Below, piece after piece: positions 45,480-56,614 of a DNA stretch of 64,000 nt. Within the stretch, counting starts at the first letter, position 1. Each line of letters opens with the position of its first letter. This DNA comes from Crocosphaera watsonii WH 8501 (lineage in GTDB: Bacteria > Cyanobacteriota > Cyanobacteriia > Cyanobacteriales > Microcystaceae). The stretch is from contig NZ_AADV02000001.1 in assembly GCF_000167195.1 (NCBI RefSeq), forward strand, positions 248,001-312,000, read 5' to 3'. The position numbers and the translations under genes were made by a program. The notes below the pieces were generated by a model. That model made no database searches, was not told the DNA's origin, and worked only from the letters and a program-made list of their open reading frames with translations.

Positions 45480-47390
45480 TTAAGCCACCACAGAGGGTTG
45501 TGCTACCTTAAAGAAAAGTTGTCGAATTTGTTCAGCAATTTGAGGACTGGTTAAACCTAAATCAGCCTTTGACTGATCTGGTTTAGCATGATCAACTAAT
45601 TTATCAGGAACCCCAAACCGTTTAATGGGAACCACCACATCATTATCCATTAATGCTTCAGCAACTGCCGAACCAAAACCACCCATTAAACAACCTTCTT
45701 CCAAAGTAACTACCTTACCAATGCGTTGCGCTAAAGGTAAGATTAACTCCGTATCCAAAGGTTTAACAAAACGGGCATTAATTACCGTTGCTTCAATACC
45801 GTGTTCCTTGAGAAGTTCCGCCACTTGTAAAGATTGATGAACCATAGTTCCGTAAGCAACGAGGAGTACATCATCACCGCTACGTAAAATCTCTCCTTTA
45901 CCCACAGGAATCGGTTCCCAACCTTCTTCCATCAAAGGAACACCTACACCATTACCACGGGGATAACGCATAGCAATGGGACCATCTGTATAGTTAATTC
46001 CCGTTACCACCATACGCTGTAACTCCGCTTCATCTTTGGGAGCCATAATGGTTAAATTAGGAATACAACGCAGATAGGCTATGTCGTATAAACCTTGGTG
46101 AGTAGGTCCATCGGCCCCCACAATACCGGCCCTGTCTAAACAGAGGAAAACGGGAAGATTTTGGATACAAACATCGTGTAACACCTGATCGTAAGCCCGT
46201 TGTAAGAAGGTGGAGTAAATAGCCGTTACTGGACGTATGCCTTCACAAGCTAACCCGGCAGCCAATGTTACAGCGTGTTGTTCAGCAATACCCACATCGA
46301 TGTATTGTTTAGGCAGTTTTGCCTGTAGTTTATCTAAACCCGTTCCCGTAGCCATAGCAGCAGTGATACCAATAATCTTGGGGTTATTTTGTGCCAGGGT
46401 TGTCAGAGTATGGGCGAAAACCTTGGAATAACTGGGGGGTTTAGGTTTATTGGAGGGAATAGCCTTACCCGTAGCCAAATTAAAGGGACTTTGAGCATGG
46501 TAGCCCACCTGATCCTTTTCTGCCAGTTCATAGCCTTTACCTTTGACAGTAGCTACATGAACAAATACGGGGCCAGGGGTTTTATGGGCCTGTTTAAAAG
46601 TAGAAATGAGTTCCTCTAAATTATGACCATCAATGGGGCCAAAATACTTAAAGCCCAATTCTTCAATTACCGCCCCAACTTTAGGCATGGCCAGGCGTTT
46701 CATCCCTTCTTTAACCCGTTCCATGTCTGGGGTTAAAGACTCTCCAAAGAAGGGTAAATGTTTGAATTGTTCTTCCAGGTTATCAGAAAGAAACTGTACT
46801 GGATCACTCAAACGAACTTTATTGAGGTAGCGAGAAATAGCCCCAACATTGGGAGAAATAGACATTTCGTTATCATTCAACACCACCATTAAATTAGTGT
46901 GGGGTAAATGTCCAGCGTGGTTAATAGCTTCCAGAGCCATACCACCAGTTAAGGCACCATCACCAATGATAGAGACAACCTTATAATCTTCTCCCTTTGC
47001 GTCCCTGGCCAATGCCATCCCTAAGCCAGCAGAAATACTGGTAGAAGCGTGTCCAGCACCAAAATGGTCAAATTTGCTCTCGCAGCGTTTTAGGTAGCCA
47101 GCAATGCCATCCTTTTGCCGTAGGGTATGAAAATCATGATAACGACCAGTTAACATTTTATGGGGATAGGCTTGGTGGCCCACATCCCAAATCACTTTGT
47201 CGCGATCGAGATCGAGGGTTTGATAGAGGGCAACGGTTAATTCTACCACCCCTAAACCAGGGCCGAGGTGTCCTCCACTAGCAGCAATGGTCTGTAAATG
47301 CTTTTCTCGAATTTGACGGGTAACGTCTTCTAATTGTCGAATTGATAAACCATGTAGCTGATTAGGATGAGTAATATCGCTTAAATTCAT
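45480..47390 (-). CDS. dxs: 1-deoxy-D-xylulose-5-phosphate synthase
   Basis: First step of the MEP isoprenoid pathway: pyruvate and glyceraldehyde-3-phosphate to DXP, with thiamine diphosphate. 636 residues, the normal length. Motifs: HPHKMLTGR-type [14 protein letters not shown], the TPP site [18 protein letters not shown] with NDNEMSI, the catalytic Glu in [15 protein letters not shown], and [16 protein letters not shown]-terminal transketolase domain present. ATG at 47390. Complete and probably essential. Confidence 0.97.
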   Translation of the reverse strand: MNLSDITHPNQLHGLSIRQLEDVTRQIREKHLQTIAASGGHLGPGLGVVELTVALYQTLDLDRDKVIWDVGHQAYPHKMLTGRYHDFHTLRQKDGIAGYLKRCESKFDHFGAGHASTSISAGLGMALARDAKGEDYKVVSIIGDGALTGGMALEAINHAGHLPHTNLMVVLNDNEMSISPNVGAISRYLNKVRLSDPVQFLSDNLEEQFKHLPFFGESLTPDMERVKEGMKRLAMPKVGAVIEELGFKYFGPIDGHNLEELISTFKQAHKTPGPVFVHVATVKGKGYELAEKDQVGYHAQSPFNLATGKAIPSNKPKPPSYSKVFAHTLTTLAQNNPKIIGITAAMATGTGLDKLQAKLPKQYIDVGIAEQHAVTLAAGLACEGIRPVTAIYSTFLQRAYDQVLHDVCIQNLPVFLCLDRAGIVGADGPTHQGLYDIAYLRCIPNLTIMAPKDEAELQRMVVTGINYTDGPIAMRYPRGNGVGVPLMEEGWEPIPVGKGEILRSGDDVLLVAYGTMVHQSLQVAELLKEHGIEATVINARFVKPLDTELILPLAQRIGKVVTLEEGCLMGGFGSAVAEALMDNDVVVPIKRFGVPDKLVDHAKPDQSKADLGLTSPQIAEQIRQLFFKVAQPSVVA

Positions 47391-47405
47391 CGAAAATTTT
47401 TGTTC

Positions 47406-47462
47406 CCAAACCCCGTCCCTTCAGCAAGCCAAGGGACGGCTTTACAATCCCCTAACGGGGGC
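47406..47462. repeat. Hairpin resembling an IS605/IS607-type left end
   Basis: AAACCCCGTCCCTT...AAGGGACGG followed by TTACAATC, the same pattern as the left part of the remnant at 40694. No tnpB or right end follows; the IS1380 element begins 140 bases later. It lies directly upstream of dxs. Confidence 0.45.
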
Positions 47463-47604
47463 GAGTTTTGAAACACCGACAAGGCCGAGACTCGCAAACT
47501 CCTATCGTTGTATACTATTTTGACATCTTAGGCTCGGCTTTTTCATGGTGAGGCTGGGGAACAAGAAAAAAATTAGGTGCAGCCGTTGATTGTCAAGCAG
47601 GTTT

Positions 47605-49600
47605 CCCGAATTTCTCACAAAATCTGCGATCGCCAAACACAGAAGCCTTACAGGAAGTGGGTTTGAACAGAGCGATCGCAGATTTCCCCAACCAACAGTC
47701 TGTTGTCAGATTTTAAGTTAAAATCAACCCGAATTAGACAAAGATGAAAAGATAAATCAATCACTCATTTTTCCAAAAAAATTATTAATAAAATCTCTAA
47801 TAGTACTAGATTGTTAGAATAAAATATGCTATAATTTAATTATTAAAGCAATTTATCTTAAACTGATTTAATGAGTCCCAGTCATCCCCGAACCCCTCGT
47901 CAAGTAATCAACTTTAGTAAACAGAAAGGAAAAGAAATAATCGCTAATTTTGATGGGGGACTAATCACTTCAGATGCGGGGATTGTCTGGATAGCTGAGT
48001 TGGATAAAAAACTGGGAATTACGGAGAAGTTTGGTAACTGTTTTCAAGATCATCGTCATCAATCTTATGTAGATCATTCCGTTCATGAGTTATTAGCACA
48101 AAGGCTTTATGGAATTATTTTAGGCTATGAAGATGTCAATGACCATGATAAATTACGTCACGATCCTGCCCTTAAGATCGCTTTAGAAAAGCTTAATGAA
48201 CTTGAAGATAAAAAGGGATGGTTAGCTGGAAAAAGTACAATTAATAGATTGGAATATTGTCCTGAGACTATTCTCGACCAAAAAACGAGTCGTTATCATA
48301 AAATAGAACCCAACTTTGAAGCCATTGAAAAATCTTTTGTCGAATTTTGTTTAGAGTCTTATAAAAAACCTCCCTTAAGTATTATATTAGATATGGATGT
48401 CACGGATGACCAAGTACATGGTAATCAAGAAGGGGCATTTTTTAATAGTTATTATCACGGAGTATGTTATGCTCCTTTATATATTTTCTGTGGGCATCAT
48501 TTATTAGTGGCTAAACTTCGTTCATCTAATGTAGATCCAGCCGATGGAGCCTTAGACGAATTACAAAGAATTATCGGACTAATTAGAGAAAAATGGTCAG
48601 AGACTCATATCCTAGTTAGGGGTGATAGTGCCTATGCCCGTGAAGAAATCTTCTATTTTTGTGAAAATCAGCCTTTAGTTGATTATGTTATAGCTATGGG
48701 AACAAATGGCGTTCTTAAGTTACGAGCGGATGATGTAATTGAAAAAGCCAAACATGAATATGAAAAAAAACTAGCTCCAATAACTGAATTAATGGATAGT
48801 TTATTTCAGAAAAAAGAAGATTTAGAAGAAGTTAAAAAATTAGTACCAATTTCTACTTGGTATCGCTCTATTCGTTATAAAACAGAAAAGTCATGGAGTT
48901 GTCAAAGAAGAGTAGTGACAAAAGTTTGTTATGGAAGTGATGGCTTAAAAATGCGCCATGTGGTGACATCTTTGCCCGCTTCAAAAATTCCACCCTCAAA
49001 ACTTTATACAAAAAAATACTGTCCGAGAGGCGAGATGGAAAATCGGATTAAAGAACAACAATTAGACTTGTTAGCTGATAGAACTTCAACTCAAACATTT
49101 CAAAGTAATCAACTAAGATTATGGATACATTCCTGGGCTTATGTTCTCATAAATGCTTTTCGTCAACACTGTTTAAAAAAAACTTCATTGGCTAAAGCAA
49201 CTGTGGGAAGAATACGTCTAAATCTTCTTAAGTTGGGAGCCAGAATAAAGATTAGTTGTAGAAGAATTATTATCGCTATAGCTAGTGCTTGTCCTTATCA
49301 AGATATTTTGTCTATTGCTAACAAAAGAATTAAAACTATTCCTAATACTGGATAAGTAGAATAAGTTGTTTTCTAAAAAAGATATCTATCATAAGTTGTT
49401 GACTGACTGATACTTTCATTTAGTCTTATTTATCGTGGAGAAAATCAAAAGTTAATATAATTATTCCCTCTTAAACTCAATTTTTGGATAATCAAAGTCA
49501 ATTTTTTTATTCATCTATATTCAAAATTTCTATTAGTCCTAAAAATTATCATTTTTCATCTCTGGATTGGGCTTTCAAATTAATTTGTGAGAAATCCGGG
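47605..49600 (+). mobile_element. IS1380-family element, copy A (about 1996 bp, intact)
   Basis: Ends are CCCGAATTTCTCACAAAA (left) and the inverse of CCCGGATTTCTCACAAA (right). The 5' noncoding part contains two GCGATCGC-centred repeats (TCTGCGATCGC) facing each other at about 47630 and 47675. Flanking bases GTTT and GTTA do not match perfectly, so a target duplication is not certain. Confidence 0.88.
47871..49355 (+). CDS. IS1380-family transposase, intact
   Basis: 494 residues, uninterrupted. It begins MSPSHPRTPRQVINFS. Catalytic DDE positions are likely in LDMDVTDDQVHGNQEG, LVRGDSAYAREEIF and GEMENRIKEQQLDLL. The N-terminal FDGGLITSDAG and HSVHELLAQRLYG are the IS1380 signature. The second copy at 52348-53061 is identical over its length except for one Cys-to-Phe change. 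Confidence 0.93.
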   Translation: MSPSHPRTPRQVINFSKQKGKEIIANFDGGLITSDAGIVWIAELDKKLGITEKFGNCFQDHRHQSYVDHSVHELLAQRLYGIILGYEDVNDHDKLRHDPALKIALEKLNELEDKKGWLAGKSTINRLEYCPETILDQKTSRYHKIEPNFEAIEKSFVEFCLESYKKPPLSIILDMDVTDDQVHGNQEGAFFNSYYHGVCYAPLYIFCGHHLLVAKLRSSNVDPADGALDELQRIIGLIREKWSETHILVRGDSAYAREEIFYFCENQPLVDYVIAMGTNGVLKLRADDVIEKAKHEYEKKLAPITELMDSLFQKKEDLEEVKKLVPISTWYRSIRYKTEKSWSCQRRVVTKVCYGSDGLKMRHVVTSLPASKIPPSKLYTKKYCPRGEMENRIKEQQLDLLADRTSTQTFQSNQLRLWIHSWAYVLINAFRQHCLKKTSLAKATVGRIRLNLLKLGARIKISCRRIIIAIASACPYQDILSIANKRIKTIPNTG

Positions 49601-49832
49601 GTTACCATTAGTCCCTTGTCTATTAGCACTTTTTACAGCAGCAATTATCCTCTGGTTTATCGATAATAAGCAACGAGATAAAATGGTTTTTAAACTAACA
49701 TTAGATTCATTATTAAAGACACTTACAGATAAACCAACGGTGGGACGTATTGCGATCGAATACCTTAAACAGTCAGAAAACCGAGAAAATAAAGCTTTGA
49801 TTACAGAAAAGTTGTTGAAAAAAACTCAATAA
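49601..49832 (+). pseudogene. Membrane protein fragment after IS1380
   Basis: Reads LPLVPCLLALFTAAIILWFI then NKQRDKMVFKLTLDSLLKTL and ends ENKALITEKLLKKTQ. The apparent Met start at 49587 is in the IS. The true N-terminus may be before the IS, where one frame reads GEQEKKLGAAVDCQAG, but the join is not certain. One hydrophobic helix; no family recognised. Confidence 0.5.
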
Positions 49833-49896
49833 TTGACTTCTCCTGACTCCAAAGCAATTAATAATTAACAATTAATAATTAAGGTTCTCCAGGACA

Positions 49897-50040
49897 TATA
49901 GCAATCAGTTATCAGTTGTGAGAATTAAGTGAATTGTGATCCCCCCACTACCCCCCAACCCCCCTTATTAAGGGGGGATCATAAGGGGGGAACTGAACGG
50001 GGGATCTTGATGTTCTCATGAATCATTCCTGATTGCTATA
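49897..50040. repeat. MITE-like element, family A (144 bp)
   Basis: TATAGCAATCAG at 49897-49908 and CTGATTGCTATA at 50029-50040. Core with CCCCCCTTATTAAGGGGGG. Closest to the 8919 copy, with a longer G-rich arm. Confidence 0.8.
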
Positions 50041-50160
50041 CTATGCTAAAAAACAGTTTTAAATCCGTGAAAGCAAAGAGTGGGCAAGCAATTGAGATTC
50101 AAAAATCTGTTAAAAACCCAAAGCCTTGCCCTATCTGGCTTTTTGATGATTTAGCATAGT
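50040..50160. repeat. MITE-like element, family B (121 bp)
   Basis: Perfect inverted ends ACTATGCTAA (50040-50049) and TTAGCATAGT (50151-50160), directly abutting the family A element. No coding capacity. Internal arms AAAAACAG and the complementary side are only weakly paired. Confidence 0.65.
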
Positions 50161-50249
50161 TCATACTGTAGAACCGTCTAGGTAGCTAAAACCTATCTAT
50201 ATCTTCTAAAATAATATAAATATTAGTAGATATATAGGAGTCAGTAACA

Positions 50250-50654
50250 ATGGCACTGTTCAACCTGAATATTGCCCAGGCAAGAACTGTAAATAATACT
50301 CAGACTTTTTCTGATACATATAGTCGAATGTTTCCCTGTATTAGTGCTTTAAGTGCCGATGAAAAGGCTTTAGTTCATTTGGGAACAGCAATGATTCAAT
50401 CAAAGGCCCAAAGTCTTGATAAAACCTTAGACAATAAAACAATTCCCGCAGGCTATACCTATTTAGGGCAATTTATTAACCATGACCTTGAATTTGATAT
50501 TATCTCTGTGGGTTCAAAATTAGTGGAACCTGAACAACAAAAAAACTTTCGTACTCCTCTGTTAGATTTAGATAGTGTTTATGGACAAGGACCCAAAATT
50601 CAACCCTATCTTTATCAACCAGAAGATCCCGATCTACTAATGATTGGATTAACT
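50250..50654 (+). pseudogene. Animal-type heme peroxidase, N-terminal fragment
   Basis: 135 codons before the IS. YTYLGQFINHDLEFDI holds the distal His and the Asp that esterifies heme in the animal (peroxidase-cyclooxygenase) superfamily; NFRTPLLDLDSVYGQGP is also diagnostic. The gene ends at the IS1182/IS5-like end, which adds RVC and a stop. The remaining several hundred residues, including the proximal His, are not in the window. Confidence 0.85.
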
Positions 50655-52347
50655 AGGGTTTGCTGAATAAAAGCAAAAGCCTATTCTTTAAAAGGTTACA
50701 CCCATATTCGCGATCGCAAAAAAGATCAGCTTTGTCGGCTACAAACCGCTATAATTGGTAGAAACACCTCCCAGTTGTTGGTCAAGAATAAATGTATCGA
50801 AAAGAGGAGCAACCTTTACCGCCCCCAGAAAAATTTGAATTACCTTTCGAGGGCAAATTGTCCCCCAATAATCGTTGGGTAATCATGGCAGAGTTGATAC
50901 CTTGGGATGATTTTGAGGAAGAATATGCTAAACTTTTTTCAGCAGAAAAAGGTGCGCCAGCCAAACTATTTAGAATGGCATTAGGGACATTAATTATTAA
51001 GGAAAAATTAGGAACAAGTGATAGAGAAACTATAGAACAGATTAGAGAAAATCCCTATCTACAATACTTTATAGGTTTAAATTGTTATCAACAAGAGCCA
51101 CCACTGGAATCTTCAATGCTAGTTCATTTTAGGAAAAGAATTGATGGAGAATTGATAAACAAAATCAATAAAAAAATAGTAAAAAGAGAAATAGACAAGA
51201 GTGATAAAGAAGTAAAAAAAAAGGATTGTCTCCAAGAAAAAGGAGGAAAAATAAAAAATAAAGGTAAACTAATTTTAGATGCGACTTGTGCGCCAGCAGA
51301 CATCAAATACCCAACGGATTTAGGCATATTAAATCAAGCCAGAATTGAGACAGAAAGAATAATAGATAATCTTTATAAACCATTAAGAGTAAAATTGAGA
51401 AAAAAGCCGAGAACTTCTAGAAAAATTGCTAGAAAGGAATACTTAAAAGTAGCTAAAAAACGAAAAGTATCTTATCAAGAAAGAAGAAAAGCTATCGGGA
51501 AACAGTTAAAATACCTTAAGAAAAATTTAGGAAATATAGAAGACTTAATTCAAGCTGGGGCTTCCCTGGAAAATCTGAGTAAAAGACAGAAAAATTGTCT
51601 AGAGACTATCAAAAAAGTTTATGAACAACAACAGTCAATGTGGGAGAATAAGACCCAGAGTGTTCCTCAAAGAATTGTAAGTTTAACTCAACGGCATATT
51701 CGTCCAATAGTGAGGGGAAAAGCAGGAAAACCAATAGAGTTTGGAGCTAAACTCTCAGTAAGCTGTGTAGATAACTATGTGTTTCTAGATAAAATAAGTT
51801 GGGAAAACTTCAATGAATCTTGTCATTTAAAAGAACAAGTAGAAAAGTATAAAGAAACGTTTGGCTATTATCCCGAATCCGTCCATGTAGATAAAATTTA
51901 TCGAACTAGGGAAAACAGAAATTGGTGTAAGGAAAGAGGGATAAGAATCAGTGGTCCGAAGTTAGGAAGACCTCCGAAAAATGTCAGTGAAGAAGAAAAG
52001 AAACAAGCCCACTCCGATTAATGCTTCCGTAATGCTATTGAGGGAAAGTTTGGACAAGCTAAACGAAGATTTAGCCTAAATCTCGTGATGACAAAACTCC
52101 CTGAAACCTCCATTACATCTATTGCTATTACATTTTTAGTTGTCAATCTTTCTAAACTTCTGAGGCAGTTTTTGTCGCTTTTTTTGTCCTTATTTACTAA
52201 TAATAGAACAGGGAAACTCATCAAACCGCCTTTCATTAATTTTGATTATACTTTAAACAATTTTTATGTACTAAAACTTATTGATTTGTCAGAAAATTCT
52301 TGGTCAAAAGTGGCATAAATTTTGGAGAAACTTTTTCAGCAAACCCT
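50655..52347 (+). mobile_element. IS1182/IS5-like element, copy 2 (1693 bp, defective)
   Basis: Same ends as copy 1 (AGGGTTTGCTGAA). Left flank AACT and right flank AATT do not match, and the flanks belong to unrelated sequences (heme peroxidase and a truncated IS1380), so this is not a simple insertion. Confidence 0.88.
50792..52318 (+). pseudogene. IS1182/IS5-like transposase, TAA at codon 410
   Basis: Identical to the intact copy except for a few changes. A TAA at 52019-52021 replaces the GAA of HSDECFRN, just before the catalytic Glu region RNAIEGKFGQAKRR. The frame continues open to 52318. The truncated protein lacks the third DDE residue. Confidence 0.9.
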
Positions 52348-53061
52348 AATTAGTCCGATAATTCTTTGTAATTCGTCTAAGGCTCCATCGGCTGGATCTA
52401 CATTAGATGAACGAAGTTTAGCAACTAATAAATGATGCCCACAGAAAATATATAAAGGAGCATAACATACTCCGTGATAATAACTATTAAAAAATGCCCC
52501 TTCTTGATTACCATGTACTTGGTCATCCGTGACATCCATATCTAATATAATACTTAAGGGAGGTTTTTTATAAGACTCTAAAAAAAATTCGACAAAAGAT
52601 TTTTCAATGGCTTCAAAGTTGGGTTCTATTTTATGATAACGACTCGTTTTTTGGTCGAGAATAGTCTCAGGACAATATTCCAATCTATTAATTGTACTTT
52701 TTCCAGCTAACCATCCCTTTTTATCTTCAAGTTCATTAAGCTTTTCTAAAGCGATCTTAAGGGCAGGATCGTGACGTAATTTATCATGGTCATTGACATC
52801 TTCATAGCCTAAAATAATTCCATAAAGCCTTTGTGCTAATAACTCATGAACGGAATGATCTACATAAGATTGATGACGATGATCTTGAAAACAGTTACCA
52901 AACTTCTCCGTAATTCCCAGTTTTTTATCCAACTCAGCTATCCAGACAATCCCCGCATCTGAAGTGATTAGTCCCCCATCAAAATTAGCGATTATTTCTT
53001 TTCCTTTCTGTTTACTAAAGTTGATTACTTGACGAGGGGTTCGGGGATGACTGGGACTCAT
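52348..53061 (-). pseudogene. IS1380 transposase, truncated
   Basis: The first 238 codons of the copy A transposase, ending at the IS boundary where RVC and a stop are added. It retains LDMDVTDDQ but not the later catalytic residues. Residue 168 is Phe instead of Cys. Confidence 0.9.
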
Positions 53062-53327
53062 TAAATCAGTTTAAGGTAAATTGCTTTAATAATTAAATTA
53101 TAGCATATTTTATTCTAACAATCTAGTACTATTAGAGATTTTATTAATAATTTTTTTGGAAAAATGAGTGATTGATTTATCTTTTCATCTTTGTCTAATT
53201 CGGGTTGATTTTAACTTAAAATCTGACAACAGACTGTTGGTTGGGGAAATCTGCGATCGCTCTGTTCAAACCCACTTCCTGTAAGGCTTCTGTGTTTGGC
53301 GATCGCAGATTTTGTGAGAAATTCGGG
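52348..53327 (-). mobile_element. IS1380-family element, copy B, 3' half missing
   Basis: The outer end (CCCGAATTTCTCAC on the minus strand) is at 53327, inserted in the beta-helix gene. The inner end is cut off at 52348 by IS1182/IS5-like copy 2 after RIIGLI of the transposase (52348-53061). The other half is nowhere next to the IS, so it was lost. Confidence 0.88.
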
Positions 53328-54672
53328 TATAAGTCCCTCCAGCAACCCAAATTTTATCCCCACTGCGGGATGCAGCTAAAGCATCTTGTAGATCGGTAAA
53401 CGCATTACTCCAAGAAGTCCCATTATTATCCCCTAAAGCAGTTGCTCGGACATAAAGAATGCGAGAAGCAGCAGGAGTGGGTGCAGGAGAGAGTTCTGCC
53501 CCTTCATAAGCTCCTAACTCCACGTTTGGTCCGAGAACACGGGAATTACCGGATAAATCTAAGGGTATGGGTTCTGTGGTATTACCATCCCCATCTAAGT
53601 CTTGATCATCAGAAGGTAATAAGGTTTGATTCCCTGCATTTAAACCAGGAGAACCAGATTTTAAGCGTAAATCATCCCCTTTCGCATTAACAAATAAGGG
53701 GTTAGCATCTGTAGCATTAAACTCACCATTTTGGACAATAGTGCTACTAACATTAATGGTTCCCCCATCATTTAAAATCTGTGTCCCAGTATCGCTACTA
53801 TCTTGGTTATTCCAAACAATACTATTCCGTAATGTGGTGGTACTAGATAAGTTGTAAACGCCTCCACCTTCAACGGCTGAGTTATTGCTTAGGGTACTAT
53901 TAGTGAGGGTACTATTACTAAAGTCATTAAAAATACCTCCTCCCTCTCCTGTGTTAGCAGAGTTTCGACTGAAAATAGCATTAACAAAATCAGGATTACT
54001 GCTGCTGGTATTATAAATTGCACCACCATCATTCAGGGCAGCATTGAGACGAAAGGTACCATTAACAATTTCAGGACTACTGAAATCATTGTAAATACCA
54101 GCCCCTCTGGTTGCCGTATTATATTCAAATAAGACATTAGTGAGAATGGGATCACTATTATTTTCGTTATATAATGCCCCACCATTGATAGCATTATTCT
54201 CTCGGAAAGTAATATTATTGAGAGTGGGACTTCCTGCCGAAACATAGACTCCCCCACCGTTTCCGAGACTTCCTGCACCGTCTGCATTACCCCCAGTAAT
54301 AGTAAACCCATCGAGGATCGCACTGGTGTTTAAGGGACTAGCAATAGAACCCACAGCACTAACAACATGATAGGAATTATCTGCAATCCCTGCACTACCA
54401 ATTTCACCGCTTAAAATGGTGACATTATTATTAATATTTCGTTGATTTAACCCGGTTTCTGTACCTGCGAAACCTCCATAAATTTCTACATCATTTTTCA
54501 GAGAAAAAGTAGTATTGCGATCGAGTCCTGTGGTTGGGGTATAAGTCCCCGCAGCAACCCAAATTTGATCCCCTGCTTGTGCAGCAGCGATCGCACTTTG
54601 TAAAGTACCAAAAGCACTATTCCATGAGGAACCATTGCCAGTCGAACCAGATTTTACGTAAATAATAGCCAT
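53328..54672 (-). pseudogene. Right-handed beta-helix protein, 3' truncated by IS1380
   Basis: 448 codons from the ATG at 54672. The N-terminus MAIIYVKSGSTGNGSSWNSA and VAAGTYTPTTG, and rows of SxPxLxNxxFxxNxAxxGG repeats (GGGVYVSAGSPTLNNITF, GGAIYNTSSSNPDF) form a parallel beta-helix of the choice-of-anchor/polymorphic outer membrane type. A second module begins at ILYVRATALGDNNGTSWSNA and stops at VAGGTYT, where IS1380 copy B enters. The protein is probably exported or surface-bound. The rest of the second module is lost. Confidence 0.85.
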
Positions 54673-54921
54673 GAAAATCTCTTTGGTATAAAGTCGTTAG
54701 TGAGAAATAAAACAAATTACTTTTGGTTAGGGAACAACAAATCTTTTAATATTGAATCCAATTATTAAAAGATAAAATATAGGTTATTTATGATGGAAAA
54801 GCTCTAAAATTATCAGTGTTTATTTAGATACAAGAACTACTAAAAAACACTGAGCTATACTTAATTTATCTTATGTACTTGAAACAATCTTCTCTATATC
54901 TACTGAAAATAACTTATATTT

Positions 54922-56614
54922 AGGGTTTGCTGAAAAAGTTTCTCCAAAATTTATGCCACTTTTGACCAAGAATTTTCTGACAAATCAATAAGTTTTAGTA
55001 CATAAAAATTGTTTAAAGTATAATCAAAATTAATGAAAAGCGGTTTGATGAGTTCCCCTGTTCTATTATTAGTAAATAAGGACAAAAAAAGCGACAAAAA
55101 CTGCCTCAGAAGTTTAGAAAGATTGACAACTAAAAATGTAATAGCAATAGATGTAATGGAGGTTTCAGGGAGTTTTGTCATCACGAGATTTAGGCTAAAT
55201 CTTCGTTTAGCTTGTCCAAACTTTCCCTCAATAGCATTACGGAAGCATTCATCGGAGTGGGCTTGTTTCTTTTCTTCTTCACTGACATTTTTCGGAGGTC
55301 TTCCTAACTTCGGACCACTGATTCTTATCCCTCTTTCCTTACACCAATTTCTGTTTTCCCTAGTTCGATAAATTTTATCTACATGGACGGATTCGGGATA
55401 ATAGCCAAACGTTTCTTTATACTTTTCTACTTGTTCTTTTAAATGACAAGATTCATTGAAGTTTTCCCAACTTATTTTTTCTAGAAACACATAGTTATCT
55501 ACACAGCTTACTGAGAGTTTAGCTCCAAACTCTATTGGTTTTCCTGCTTTTCCCCTCACTATTGGACGAATATGCCGTTGAGTTAAACTTACAATTCTTT
55601 GAGGAACACTCTGGGTCTTATTCTCCCACATTGACTGTTGTTGTTCATAAACTTTTTTGATAGTCTCTAGACAATTTTTCTGTCTTTTACTCAGATTTTC
55701 CAGGGAAGCCCCAGCTTGAATTAAGTCTTCTATATTTCCTAAATTTTTCTTAAGGTATTTTAACTGTTTCCCGATAGCTTTTCTTCTTTCTTGATAAGAT
55801 ACTTTTCGTTTTTTAGCTACTTTTAAGTATTCCTTTCTAGCGATTATTCTAGAAGTTCTCGGCTTTTTTCTCAATTTTACTCTTAATGGTTTATAAAGAT
55901 TATCTATTATTCTTTCTGTCTCAATTCTGTCTTGATTTAATATGCCTAAATCCGTTGGGTATTTGATGTCTGTTGGCGCACAAGTCGCATCTAAAATTAG
56001 TTTACCTTTATTTTTTATTTTTTCTCCTTTTTCTTGGAGACAATCCTTTTTTTTTACTTCTTTATCACTCTTGTCTATTTCTCTTTTTACTATTTTTTTA
56101 TTGATTTTGTTTATCAATTCTCCATCAATTCTTTTCCTAAAATGAACTAGCATTGAAGATTCCAGTGGTGGCTCTTGTTGATAACAATTTAAACCTATAA
56201 AGTATTGTAGATAGGGATTTTCTCTAATCTGTTCTATAGTTTCTCTATCACTTGTTCCTAATTTTTCCTTAATAATTAATGTCCCTAATGCCATTCTAAA
56301 TAGTTTGGCTGGCGCACCTTTTTCTGCTGAAAAAAGTTTAGCATATTCTTCCTCAAAATCATCCCAAGGTATCAACTCTGCCATGATTACCCAACGATTA
56401 TTGGGGGACAATTTACCCTCGAAAGGTAATTCAAATTTTTCTGGGGGCGGTAAAGGTTGCTCCTCTTTTCGATACATTTGTTCTTGACCAACAACTGGGA
56501 GGTGTTTCTACCAATTATAGCGGTTTGTAGCCGACAAAGCTGATCTTTTTTGCGATCGCGAATATGGGTGTAACCTTTTAAAGAATAGGGTTTTGCTTTT
56601 ATTCAGCAAACCCT
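54922..56614 (-). mobile_element. IS1182/IS5-like element, copy 3 (1693 bp, intact)
   Basis: Ends AGGGTTTGCTGAA at both sides. Flanks ATTT (left) and ATCT (right) differ. The right flank is the tail of a PEP-CTERM gene whose body is not on the left, so this copy too lies at a rearrangement junction. It carries the only intact transposase of the three copies and could drive the others. Confidence 0.9.
54951..56477 (-). CDS. IS1182/IS5-like transposase, intact
   Basis: 508 residues. The N-terminal DUF772 domain includes APAKLFRMALGTLIIKE and LQYFIGLNCYQQEPPLESS. The DDE residues are in LDATCAPTDIKYPTD, SVHVDKIYRTRENR and FRNAIEGKFGQAKRR. The central region is basic and helical (KKRKVSYQERRKAIGKQ). 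The C-terminal part ends LSENSWSKVA. Antisense frames in this gene are long but are only mirrors of the AT-rich code. Confidence 0.92.
   Translation of the reverse strand: MYRKEEQPLPPPEKFELPFEGKLSPNNRWVIMAELIPWDDFEEEYAKLFSAEKGAPAKLFRMALGTLIIKEKLGTSDRETIEQIRENPYLQYFIGLNCYQQEPPLESSMLVHFRKRIDGELINKINKKIVKREIDKSDKEVKKKDCLQEKGEKIKNKGKLILDATCAPTDIKYPTDLGILNQDRIETERIIDNLYKPLRVKLRKKPRTSRIIARKEYLKVAKKRKVSYQERRKAIGKQLKYLKKNLGNIEDLIQAGASLENLSKRQKNCLETIKKVYEQQQSMWENKTQSVPQRIVSLTQRHIRPIVRGKAGKPIEFGAKLSVSCVDNYVFLEKISWENFNESCHLKEQVEKYKETFGYYPESVHVDKIYRTRENRNWCKERGIRISGPKLGRPPKNVSEEEKKQAHSDECFRNAIEGKFGQAKRRFSLNLVMTKLPETSITSIAITFLVVNLSKLLRQFLSLFLSLFTNNRTGELIKPLFINFDYTLNNFYVLKLIDLSENSWSKVA

Noticed and set aside
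45625-46830. Several plus-strand frames of 60-76 codons opposite dxs
   Set aside because: They lie fully within dxs on the other strand, show no family features and follow from its codon use.
55033-56487. Plus-strand frames opposite the IS1182/IS5-like transposase (and their equivalents in the other two copies)
   Set aside because: Exact mirrors of the transposase in all copies; low-complexity hydrophobic translations without start signals.
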